Below are positions 1-6,622 of a DNA stretch of 10,084 bases, piece by piece (positions within the stretch are counted from its first letter, which is position 1; every line of letters starts with the position of its first letter). The stretch comes from an uncultured Sutterella sp. (GTDB lineage Bacteria > Pseudomonadota > Gammaproteobacteria > Burkholderiales > Burkholderiaceae_F), in assembly GCA_905206345.1 (NCBI GenBank), contig CAJLGW010000067.1, positions 1-10,084 on the forward strand, written 5' to 3'. A program made the translations under genes and the position numbers. The notes below the pieces were generated by a model. That model had not been told where the DNA came from and made no database searches. It was given only the letters and a program-made list of their open reading frames with translations.

Positions 1-186
1 CACATATACAGAACCGTTTCTATTTCAGAAAACAGAAAAGGCCGAGAATGCCTGAAAATAAAGGATTTGAGAGAAATTTCTTGCTTTTAAACTATCAAAC
101 TCGGGTTGTTCTGAAACGACTTTTTAGACTTTTTAGAGAAATTTTCTCTGTTTTTTCGTTACGATTACTCGATGAGCTAATTTAAG
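1..186. other. AT-rich intergenic stretch, no gene seen
   Basis: No convincing ORF runs through this stretch at the left edge. It contains a tandem 9-bp direct repeat (actttttag at 119-127 and 128-136). A short A/T-rich hairpin (agagaa 135-140 with ttctct 144-149) is followed by six T at 151-156. On the plus strand that could be a weak intrinsic terminator for a gene lying to the left of the window. The stem has few G-C pairs, so this is only a possibility. Confidence 0.35.
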
Positions 187-225
187 GAAAAAATTAACCC
201 AGATTTCGTGAAAAACCTGGGTTAG
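187..225 (-). terminator. Intrinsic terminator of the autotransporter/OmpA unit
   Basis: Read on the minus strand, a perfect 8-bp stem (taacccag with ctgggtta, plus-strand arms 195-202 and 217-224) is followed at once by a T-rich tract with six consecutive T (plus 188-193). It lies about 55 bp after the stop codon of the OmpA-domain gene, in the right orientation to end its transcript. Confidence 0.75.
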
Positions 226-236
226 TCAACAGTCTG

Positions 237-262
237 AGGTGGGCTCATTACTGAGCCCACCT
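237..262 (-). repeat. Strong 11-bp hairpin in the 3' untranslated region
   Basis: This is a perfect inverted repeat with arms 237-247 (aggtgggctca) and 252-262 and a 4-nt loop. It lies 18 bp downstream of the OmpA-domain stop codon and just before the T-tailed terminator. It has no T tract of its own on the minus strand, so it more likely stabilises the mRNA 3' end or assists the second hairpin than terminates alone. Confidence 0.6.
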
Positions 263-280
263 TAAATTTAGTAAAAAAAT

Positions 281-1462
281 TTATCGTAAGTTTTCAGTAT
301 CGTAACGTTTATCTGAATCCCTGGTCTTTAAACCACCCTCAAAGATTAATTCCACTCTGCGATTCATCCAACGACCATCACCCGTGTGGTTCGTGTATTT
401 GAAGGACTTACCCATACCGATACTTGTTAAGCGCTTGGCATCAATGCCATGCTTAATAAAGTATTGGCGTACAGCGTCTGCACGGCGTTGAGAGAGGCCT
501 GCGTTATACGCATCACTCCCCGTCCAGTCCGTCCAACCACGGATTTCAATCTTTTCAGAAGGATCTCGGGCTTGGATCACCTCCAGTGCCTTATCAAGAA
601 TTCGACGACTTTCAGCAGGAAGGTTTGACTTATCAAACGCAAAGTTAATGCCACGGATAGCAATCGTATTGACCTTAGAGCAATCACGGTAGAAGACTTC
701 TTCCACGAAGTCTTGCCACAACGTTTCATCCGTCATCAAAGCTTCAAGATGGTCGACGCGACCGCATGATGAAACCGCAGCTAAATCATCAATCGCTTTA
801 CGTTCTTTTTCTGTATACGCAGCTGAGACAATATGGATACAGGCCTTTGGATTGGCTTGATAGAAGGCCTTTAACGTTTCCGTTGGATCCAAGTGCTTTT
901 CGTTAGGATTAACTTCAAAGTCACCATCCGTAATAAGCACTGTGGCTTGAGACTTCTTTAATGCATTAGAGAAATTCTCAAAAGCACGACTTCCAACCCA
1001 AGTAGAACGACTAAACACTTCCAGAGTCACTCCAAACTTATCTTGGAGCTCCTTCTTAAATGTTTCTGAGTCACGTTCTGCCAAAGGCACTAATTGTGTA
1101 AAGGGAGCTACCGTTAAAACAGATGAATGCATGGAGGCTTGATCAATAGCGTAAGCACCAGTCTTTTCAATGAAGCGATGGCTCAATTCTTGTCGGGTCA
1201 ATCCATCAATTTCTTCATTTGCAGGTGCAACGACTCGAATTTTAGGACTTGCCTCACCTCGTTCATTAGCTTGATCAACTTCCTTTTGGGCGCGCTCCTT
1301 CATTTCGCCAACAGTTTGCATCATGGAGCCAGAAACATCAGAAACAAACGAGAAAGTTTCTGCTGTACGACCACAAGACTCAACAGGAATTTCAGAAGCA
1401 CTAATGCCAGTTGCCATAAATGCTAATGCAATAGATGCTACAAGCTGTTTTTTATGATTCAT
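281..1462 (-). CDS. Secreted VWA-like/OmpA-domain protein
   Basis: This 393-residue protein probably acts in the periplasm or at the outer membrane. Residues 1-23 look like a Sec signal peptide (MNHKKQ, then a hydrophobic stretch ending GISA). Residues 36-255 resemble a von Willebrand A domain, with a MIDAS-like DVSGS at 42-46 and a strand ending in TDGD at 178-181. Residues 265-375 are an OmpA C-terminal domain closely resembling E. coli OmpA (GWTDWTGSDAYN at 309-320). D312 and R327 match the pair that binds diaminopimelate of peptidoglycan. Four cysteines (30, 208, 233, 261) could form disulfides. The start at 1462 is preferred because a G-rich ribosome site lies just upstream and the MNHKK N-terminus forms a proper signal peptide. 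A start at 1492 would overlap the autotransporter and spoil the signal. It is the second gene of a two-gene unit. There is no eight-strand OmpA barrel, so the VWA half presumably supplies binding. Confidence 0.85.
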   Translation of the reverse strand: MNHKKQLVASIALAFMATGISASEIPVESCGRTAETFSFVSDVSGSMMQTVGEMKERAQKEVDQANERGEASPKIRVVAPANEEIDGLTRQELSHRFIEKTGAYAIDQASMHSSVLTVAPFTQLVPLAERDSETFKKELQDKFGVTLEVFSRSTWVGSRAFENFSNALKKSQATVLITDGDFEVNPNEKHLDPTETLKAFYQANPKACIHIVSAAYTEKERKAIDDLAAVSSCGRVDHLEALMTDETLWQDFVEEVFYRDCSKVNTIAIRGINFAFDKSNLPAESRRILDKALEVIQARDPSEKIEIRGWTDWTGSDAYNAGLSQRRADAVRQYFIKHGIDAKRLTSIGMGKSFKYTNHTGDGRWMNRRVELIFEGGLKTRDSDKRYDTENLR

Positions 1463-1479
1463 TTTAAATTCCCCCATCC

Positions 1480-4137
1480 TTAGAACAACCACTTAGCACC
1501 AACGCTAACATCGTAGTCCTTTGTATAGTTATCACCCTCTTCACGATCAACTTGTGCGTAAATACGGAAGTTTTCAGCGACTTGCCAATCAAAGTTCAGA
1601 CCATAATAGAAACGCGTGCCATCGATATCGTCAGCATGGACACTCACACTATCGCCCTCTACACCACGGTAAGTAATGGTTTGATCGCCACCCAAGAACT
1701 CGTGCTTCACACCACCAATCAAACCAACCTGGAAGTAACGACGATCCAACTCGTCAACCGTGCCGTAGTTAAACTTTTTACCTAGAACAACACCAGCTCG
1801 GCCAGTCAAGAATTCAGCATCCCCTTGGGAAACGGCCAATCCAGTGGAAGTCTTATAGTCTTCGCCATTGACGTGGAAGTATGACAATTGAACTTGAGGT
1901 TCGATAAAGAAGTGGTTGTACCATTGACGATCATCGACGGAGTCGCCAAGAGTAAACATGTGTCCCACTTCTACACTGGCACCATAGCCCCAGTTTTTAT
2001 AGTCTGCGTGACTAGTACCTAAACCCGTATTATCCAGACCTTTGAGCTTTTGATCATAACGACCCACTTGTGCAACAAAATCGGCATAACTTCCAGAACG
2101 GCTCATCCAGGATGCATAGGCTTTAGCAGAGTACTCATCTAACTTACCTGTCAAGGAACCCGTAGCTAAACCTTCTTGGTCTGCTTTACTGTAACGGAAG
2201 GCAGCGCCTACCAACCAAGAACTAGCTTCAGCCGTTGCTACTAAACGATCAACACCGATGTTAAAGCCATACGCTTCTTGTTCGAAGCCACGAGTGCCTG
2301 AAGTGTCGACACTATCTTTCTTATTAAAGGCCTTAACCCATGCGCCCTCTTGTGCACCGTAGCGGACTTCGCCTAAACGCTTGCGGAGATCTTCTAGATC
2401 AGCAAGGTAAGCCAAAGCTTGACCGGTTGAGGTGCCGATTGTTAAATTATTATTAATTTCAGGGGGCACTGGATCGGGATTAACTGGTGGCTCAGGATCT
2501 GGGTCCACAGGGGGTTCAACCCACTTATCACCTTTAACAAGATGCCAGTTACCCTTTCCAACTCCAGTATTCGTTAATTGTTTTCGCCCCTCTTCGGTTG
2601 TCAGTAAGTCTTCTTGTCCTTCTGGCACAAATACGAGATTCCAAACTGATACCCAACCACGACCAGAGAATTCACTTCCACCTGTAGAGTTGGTAAGTGT
2701 CATATTACTGCCGTCGCCTTGGCTAACAAGCCAGTTGTAGCTGTAGCGCTTCTCTGGATCAAGCTGAGCCATATCACCAATAAATTTAATATGTGCAGTA
2801 TGCTTACCCTCTGCATTGTTAGTGATGATAATCTGATCCGTAACTGGTTCTCGTTCATTTTCTCTTTCTTCAACAAGGTTCATGTCGAAGATCATGTGAC
2901 CATCGTTGCCTTTAAGATAATCCCAAACCTTGACTGTTTGATAAGGGGTTTGTTCAAAGAACTGACTGTATCGATCCGGACGACTGAGATTGATTGTTCC
3001 ACCTGATGAAAGATTGACGAGATAAACTTGACTTTCTCTTTCATTCGACCAAAAATTTTGATCACGGTCTAAGTTTTCTAAAACATTCCATGTCGCACCA
3101 TTCTCAAGTGTCAAATAAATAAACCCATCTCGTGAATCATTCCAGTCAACAGATTCCATAGCTCCAGAAATAAATGACTCTTGACCAGAAAGATACAAAT
3201 TAATAAAACCGTTATGTTCTGTTTTTGTTAAGCCTTCAATCTGTACGGCAGACGTAGTATTGCGATTATCAATATAGACTCCACCAAACTCTGAATATTT
3301 TCTCGTATTGTTACTGTGCAAAGCTATAAAGTGATTTAACGCGGGATTATACCCAGTGGGAGTTTTAATTATTAATCCATTATAAAACTTTGCGGAGCCA
3401 CTATGAGCGTTTCTTGCAATCTTCGTATCAGCTAAGTACGTTCCTGCCGACACACCATAAATATCAATTTTCTGATATTTAGAAAAATCGATTTTTTCTT
3501 TTAATTCAGCCTGAATAAAGACTGGAGCGGTGGCATAGAGTTCAGAGCCACCAACAGCAGAAATGCCACTATAACGGCCATTATTTTGCGCAGATAGAAC
3601 GCTGAGATTTATGTTTGTTGAACCGTTAAGCCATACTTTGGAATGTTCACCTGAATAATTGGCAGCAGCCTCATCCTGCCCCACCATAATGCCATGTATA
3701 GGAACAAGCGTCTTTCCTGAAAGCCCACTCCCATCGCCAGAAACCGTAATGTTTAATGTTGTGTCTCTGCTTGTACTAAAACTACTTCCCTTAGCGATAT
3801 AAATGCCTGCTGCATGATCATCCCACCCAGTTGTAGGATAATTGGAATTAACTACTTTCATATTTTTGACGGATAGATTGACATTCATATCACCTTGAAT
3901 ATCAATAACGCCGTTATCGAAGGCTAGTAAACCGATTGCCCAATCGCTATCTTTAGATGTATTTGTTTTGGAAGACCAATCAGAAGTGACATTGATTGTG
4001 TGTGATTTGCTGTTTTGTAAACTACCAAAAACTAAATGACCGCCACCATTTGAATTATTGTTAAACATACTACCAGCGGTCGCACCAATAACTGAATTAC
4101 CATAAACATTGACTGTTGAGGTACCGTGCATCGTCAT
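1480..4137 (-). CDS. Autotransporter passenger and barrel (out-of-frame 3' part)
   Basis: This is the 885-codon remainder of a type Va autotransporter. It is separated from its signal peptide by a frame change at a nine-G run. In the joined model (ten G, about 1040 residues) the passenger spans roughly residues 36-694. It has the Asn/Ser/Gly-rich alternating strands of a beta-helix (for example NVNLSV and TLNITVSGDG). A proline-rich linker with PPVDPDPEPPVNPDP follows at about 695-717. The autotransporter beta-barrel covers about 750-1040, opening with EGAWVKAF and ending in a terminal phenylalanine (GAKWLF), the usual barrel-end signal. No protease motif was found in the passenger, so an adhesin or aggregation role is only a guess. 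The first ATG of this ORF lies 15 nt after the stop of the upstream fragment. Reinitiation there would give a product without signal peptide. Apart from the frame change the gene is uninterrupted, which argues against decay. Confidence 0.88.
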   Translation of the reverse strand: MTMHGTSTVNVYGNSVIGATAGSMFNNNSNGGGHLVFGSLQNSKSHTINVTSDWSSKTNTSKDSDWAIGLLAFDNGVIDIQGDMNVNLSVKNMKVVNSNYPTTGWDDHAAGIYIAKGSSFSTSRDTTLNITVSGDGSGLSGKTLVPIHGIMVGQDEAAANYSGEHSKVWLNGSTNINLSVLSAQNNGRYSGISAVGGSELYATAPVFIQAELKEKIDFSKYQKIDIYGVSAGTYLADTKIARNAHSGSAKFYNGLIIKTPTGYNPALNHFIALHSNNTRKYSEFGGVYIDNRNTTSAVQIEGLTKTEHNGFINLYLSGQESFISGAMESVDWNDSRDGFIYLTLENGATWNVLENLDRDQNFWSNERESQVYLVNLSSGGTINLSRPDRYSQFFEQTPYQTVKVWDYLKGNDGHMIFDMNLVEERENEREPVTDQIIITNNAEGKHTAHIKFIGDMAQLDPEKRYSYNWLVSQGDGSNMTLTNSTGGSEFSGRGWVSVWNLVFVPEGQEDLLTTEEGRKQLTNTGVGKGNWHLVKGDKWVEPPVDPDPEPPVNPDPVPPEINNNLTIGTSTGQALAYLADLEDLRKRLGEVRYGAQEGAWVKAFNKKDSVDTSGTRGFEQEAYGFNIGVDRLVATAEASSWLVGAAFRYSKADQEGLATGSLTGKLDEYSAKAYASWMSRSGSYADFVAQVGRYDQKLKGLDNTGLGTSHADYKNWGYGASVEVGHMFTLGDSVDDRQWYNHFFIEPQVQLSYFHVNGEDYKTSTGLAVSQGDAEFLTGRAGVVLGKKFNYGTVDELDRRYFQVGLIGGVKHEFLGGDQTITYRGVEGDSVSVHADDIDGTRFYYGLNFDWQVAENFRIYAQVDREEGDNYTKDYDVSVGAKWLF

Positions 4138-4151
4138 GCTGGTGCCATTAT

Positions 4152-4601
4152 TTAATCCATCGACCCCCCCCCGCTATAAAGGGTACCACTAACCAGTCCT
4201 ACACCCATGTTAGTCGTGTTTTGAATGTTTACGACCAAATCTTTATGAAATTCCAGATCAACACTTCCATCCCGACTATTGTTAATCCAAACCCCATAGG
4301 CACTCCAGGTAGGATCTGAAGTCATGTTATCTTGCTTCAATGTGACATTTACTTTCCCATTGAAGTCAAATTCAACTGGTGTAGAGGTTGATCCACCAAT
4401 AAATCCTATGCCAGTAGGACTGACATCATTTTTTGTATAAGTAATGTCTAAATCCTGGTTGTATTCGGTCTCATTTGCACCTGGTTTAAAAAGAGATGCT
4501 GAAGCCGAGTTCGTTATGCCTAAAGAAGCTACGATAGCCGCACTGACTGCAAGTGATAACCTCTTTATGGCAAAAGAAGATTGTGTGTGTGAATAAATCA
4601 T
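4152..4601 (-). CDS. Autotransporter N-terminal part, OFF-frame product
   Basis: This is the 149-codon 5' end of the same autotransporter. Residues 1-35 form a signal peptide: KR at 13-14, a hydrophobic core LSLAVSAAIVASLGI, and a likely cut after ASA at 33-35. Residues 36-146 are the start of the passenger, with beta-strand text such as VNVTLKQDN and LVVNIQNTTN. At the nine-G run the frame encodes GGG and then ends with S-M-D-stop. One more G changes the reading to V-D-G-L-N-N-G-T-S and enters the 885-codon ORF starting at 4137. One G fewer hits a stop within about six codons. Ten G (or seven) is therefore the ON length and nine is OFF. A good ribosome site (AAGAGGAA, plus 4605-4612) lies just before the ATG. 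As written, the cell would export only a fragment of about 114 residues. Confidence 0.85.
   Translation of the reverse strand: MIYSHTQSSFAIKRLSLAVSAAIVASLGITNSASASLFKPGANETEYNQDLDITYTKNDVSPTGIGFIGGSTSTPVEFDFNGKVNVTLKQDNMTSDPTWSAYGVWINNSRDGSVDLEFHKDLVVNIQNTTNMGVGLVSGTLYSGGGSMD
4164..4172 (-). repeat. Homopolymeric G9 tract, putative phase-variation switch
   Basis: Nine consecutive C on the plus strand (nine G in the mRNA) sit inside the autotransporter coding region, about 430 bp after its start. The reading frame breaks exactly here, and a single-base gain restores one open frame. Tracts of this kind and length cause slipped-strand phase variation of surface proteins in Neisseria, Campylobacter and Helicobacter. 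A sequencing or assembly homopolymer error would look the same. Confidence 0.75.
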
Positions 4602-4604
4602 TAA

Positions 4605-4612
4605 TTCCTCTT
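4605..4612 (-). promoter_or_regulatory. Ribosome-binding site of the autotransporter
   Basis: On the minus strand the sequence AAGAGGAA lies three bases before the ATG at 4601. It supports translation starting here and shows that the OFF-frame fragment is a real translated 5' end rather than a chance ORF. Confidence 0.65.
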
Positions 4613-4626
4613 ATTACAATATATAT

Positions 4627-4671
4627 TGGTACGTTTTAAAATGAGGGTTACCATTCTTTAAATTCGTACCA
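4627..4671. repeat. Inverted repeat TGGTACG/CGTACCA upstream of the autotransporter
   Basis: Perfect 7-bp arms lie at 4627-4633 and 4665-4671, 31 bp apart, with partly matching A/T flanks inside. The repeat sits 26-70 bp before the autotransporter start, where the promoter should be. It could be a regulator-binding site or a leader stem. No clear -35/-10 pair could be assigned, so the role is open. Confidence 0.4.
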
Positions 4672-4705
4672 TGAACAATTGTAATGAAATAAGGTGATGG
4701 TCATA

Positions 4706-4751
4706 GACCTTTGATTCTATTAATTTGCAATAATTAACGAATCAAAAGGTC
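4706..4751 (+). promoter_or_regulatory. Inverted repeat masking the ribosome site of the transposase-like ORF
   Basis: The arms gacctttgattc (4706-4717) and gaatcaaaaggtc (4739-4751) are complementary over 12 bp with one bulged A. The right arm contains AAAAGG, the only plausible ribosome site for the ATG at 4757. An mRNA that covers both arms would hide that site. Insertion sequences are known to use such hairpins to block transposase translation from read-through transcripts. That this is an insertion-sequence end is an inference; no partner end was found. Confidence 0.5.
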
Positions 4752-4756
4752 CGATT

Positions 4757-5017
4757 ATGCGTAAAAGCAAATACTCTGAAGAATTTAAAAAAGTCTCTGT
4801 TCAACGCGTCTTTGACGGAGAGTCTCAAAAAATCATTGCTGCCGATTTGGGCATCAATGCCAAAACACTTAGTCAGTGGGTTAATCATTACTTAGAATCA
4901 AAATCCCGAATCTACGACCTTACTTCATCTATCCAATATGCAACTACAAGTATAGAAGAAAAATCTCAAGAGACATTTGAGAAGTTTCCACGGTATCAGA
5001 AGTTTAAGACCAATTGA
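4757..5017 (+). CDS. Solitary HTH protein like an IS3-family OrfA, probably truncated
   Basis: This is an 86-codon ORF. Residues 1-50 match the helix-turn-helix of the transposase_8 (IS3 OrfA) family: SEEFKKVSVQRV, then IIAADLGINAKTLSQWV. The remaining 36 residues do not look like the leucine-zipper part of OrfA. No OrfB with a DDE domain follows; a convergent gene begins at once and overlaps the last 22 bp. The simplest reading is the left end of an insertion sequence whose rest was lost, with a replaced tail. An alternative is a domesticated DNA-binding regulator, because the ORF, its start and its upstream hairpin are intact and it lies divergent to the phase-variable autotransporter. It would act, if at all, by binding DNA. 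Function is uncertain. Confidence 0.6.
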   Translation: MRKSKYSEEFKKVSVQRVFDGESQKIIAADLGINAKTLSQWVNHYLESKSRIYDLTSSIQYATTSIEEKSQETFEKFPRYQKFKTN

Positions 5018-5985
5018 GTTGGCTGTTGGGTCTCTGACGCCAACTTTTCGCATACCAGATCCTTTGCAGTACTCGCCTCTTCATCTCCGGTTGTCAATTC
5101 CTGCAAAACAATATCTGCCAACAAGGCATCTTCAATATCTCCGCAAAGATTATCTAAATCTTCGTCATAGACAGAAGACTCATCAAAGAGATCCTTTTGC
5201 AATTCATCCGTGAGATAGGCACCCAACGCTTGCAAACGGGCCCAGAAGTCATCCAGTTTTGTCCCAAAAAGGGAACGCCCGTCATCAGGAAAAAGCGCAA
5301 TGGCTGCATGGTAGTCTGCCAATACACGATCAAATCGAGCATCCAGTCCGCGAAATTGCACCATCTTTTCATAGAAATATTCGTAGCGCTTAAATCGAGT
5401 CGCTGGCATCAGGTAAGCATCTCTCGTACATTGATCAAGACGACGGTACAGCACATCTTGGAATTCCACCATAAGGCGCACTCCTAGCGCACTCGCATCC
5501 GAAATCTGAATACGGTCAAGCTCCCACGTAAAACGCAGTTGCGCTAACACTCGACGAGTGACATCTTCCACCGCCCCCTTCTTGTCATCGCAAACACTCA
5601 ATCGCCCCTGAAAACGAGGATCTTCAGTGAAAAGGCGATCTAATGCCTCCATGAGTTCATCGGCAAAAATACCGCGACTTAAAGAGGTGTAACGAAGGCT
5701 GTAGCGCTCCATGAGTTGTGAGACATCAAGTGTTCGATCAGAATTAAAAATCCAACCGCTGATATTCTCCAGACCAATCCCCTTCATCTCTCGGTTAAGT
5801 TCCTTCATGGTCATCTCTAAAAGAATGGAGCTTGGCACTTGAGCAAAGAGTTTGTCGTTAACCGTTTTCCAACTCTCTCCCGTTGGGGTTGCCAAAGAAG
5901 GTGATAAGGGATGAATGAAGATGCGAGCTGCAAGCGTCGTTACACTGTAGGTGGCTTGAACAAATGCGTTTTGAATGCAAAACAT
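4996..5985 (-). CDS. Hypothetical protein, 329 residues
   Basis: I do not recognise this protein. It looks soluble and mostly helical, with many charged residues. There is an RFKRYEYFYEKM-like basic and aromatic patch near 197-208 and a very acidic stretch at about 266-306 (YDEDLDN, GDIEDALL). The first 35 residues are less charged (MFCIQNAFVQATYSV), but there is no clear signal peptide or membrane segment. The start at 5985 has no good ribosome site. ATGs at residues 58 and 60 are possible alternatives and would remove the odd N-terminus. The long open frame and even codon use support a real gene. It converges on the transposase-like ORF and overlaps it by 22 bp, so its last residues may have been changed by that insertion. 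It stands alone, apart from the glnB unit, whose terminator lies upstream. Confidence 0.7.
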   Translation of the reverse strand: MFCIQNAFVQATYSVTTLAARIFIHPLSPSLATPTGESWKTVNDKLFAQVPSSILLEMTMKELNREMKGIGLENISGWIFNSDRTLDVSQLMERYSLRYTSLSRGIFADELMEALDRLFTEDPRFQGRLSVCDDKKGAVEDVTRRVLAQLRFTWELDRIQISDASALGVRLMVEFQDVLYRRLDQCTRDAYLMPATRFKRYEYFYEKMVQFRGLDARFDRVLADYHAAIALFPDDGRSLFGTKLDDFWARLQALGAYLTDELQKDLFDESSVYDEDLDNLCGDIEDALLADIVLQELTTGDEEASTAKDLVCEKLASETQQPTQLVLNF

Positions 5986-6217
5986 GATAAATACCCATTT
6001 TTTTCTTCAATGGGATAAGCATTTGCAAGATGGAAATCGTTAAGCGAGAAAATAAGAACTACGACAGAAACGCCACGACTGAATGAAATAACTCAATCAA
6101 CCCCAACATCGAAATACAAACCCATTAAAAAGCAATTAACCCAAAATTCAGATGTCGTAGTGATCTTTATTCTAGAGATTTGGAAAAGTAAAAATACTGA
6201 TATAAGTCAAAAAAATT
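5986..6217 (-). other. Intergenic region with a possible structured leader
   Basis: No ORF of note occurs here. On the minus strand a TAGAAT box (plus 6169-6174) could be a -10 element for the hypothetical gene. A transcript beginning just after it would start near ACTACGACA's partner: arms 6058-6066 and 6153-6161 are perfectly complementary over 9 bp across 86 nt. A second small stem (cccatt 5994-5999 with aatggg 6009-6014) sits 9 bp before the ATG at 5985. Together these could form a folded 5' leader. The promoter match is weak and the 9-bp repeat could occur by chance. Confidence 0.3.
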
Positions 6218-6255
6218 GAAAAACCCGATGCTCCTTACTGGAAAAATATCGGGCT
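6218..6255 (-). terminator. Intrinsic terminator after glnB
   Basis: On the minus strand a 6-bp G/C-rich stem (cccgat with atcggg, plus arms 6224-6229 and 6248-6253), extendable by two pairs including one wobble, is followed by a T tract (plus 6219-6223, then more T at 6209-6215). It starts about 20 bp after the glnB stop codon. Confidence 0.7.
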
Positions 6256-6274
6256 CATGGAAACAAAGTAGCAA

Positions 6275-6613
6275 TCAAATAGCGTCTTCGTCGGTTTCAC
6301 CGGTACGAATGCGAATGACTTGTTCAACATTAAAGACAAAAATCTTCCCATCCCCGATTTTGCCGGTGCGAGCAGACTTTTGAATGGCTTCAACTGCTTG
6401 ATCGACCAAGTCTTCACTCATCACGGCTTCAATCTTCACTTTAGGTAAGAAATCCACCATGTACTCTGCCCCACGGTAGAGCTCCGAGTGACCCTTTTGG
6501 CGGCCAAAGCCCTTGACTTCCGTGACGGTCAACCCTTGAACACCGATATCGGCCAAAGCTTCACGGACATCGTCCAACTTAAACGGTTTGATAATGGCGA
6601 CAACTTGTTTCAT
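6275..6613 (-). CDS. glnB: Nitrogen regulatory protein PII
   Basis: This 112-residue trimeric signalling protein of the cytoplasm senses 2-oxoglutarate and ATP/ADP and, when uridylylated, glutamine status. It controls targets such as the GlnE and NtrB enzymes. It is nearly collinear with E. coli GlnB. The T-loop reads GRQKGHSELYRGAEYMVDF, with the uridylylation site Tyr51. The second signature TGKIGDGKIFVF lies at 83-94, and the C-terminus IRIRTGETDEDAI is typical. Length equals the family norm. The start is fixed by AAGGAT (plus 6618-6623), which overlaps the nadE stop codon. The gene follows nadE by 9 bp, so the two are almost certainly co-transcribed. GlnB and GlnK are hard to separate by sequence. 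No amtB is next to it, which favours GlnB. Confidence 0.96.
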   Translation of the reverse strand: MKQVVAIIKPFKLDDVREALADIGVQGLTVTEVKGFGRQKGHSELYRGAEYMVDFLPKVKIEAVMSEDLVDQAVEAIQKSARTGKIGDGKIFVFNVEQVIRIRTGETDEDAI

Positions 6614-6622
6614 AACTATCCT

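Noticed and set aside
119..156. Tandem actttttag copies with a nearby A/T hairpin as a regulatory element
   Set aside because: Only two 9-bp copies and a weak stem in an AT-rich region; there is no gene context in the window to give it meaning.
1127..1426. 99-codon plus-strand ORF inside the OmpA-domain gene
   Set aside because: No ribosome site or recognisable domain; it is antisense to a well-supported coding region.
1463..1492. Upstream start giving ten extra residues for the OmpA-domain protein
   Set aside because: It overlaps the autotransporter 3' end and puts MVVLRMGEFK ahead of a complete signal peptide; the ATG at 1462 has the better context.
2454..2520. Repeated proline/aspartate codons as a tandem DNA repeat
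   Set aside because: They encode the usual flexible linker between passenger and barrel; the DNA units are imperfect and do not suggest a separate repeat system.
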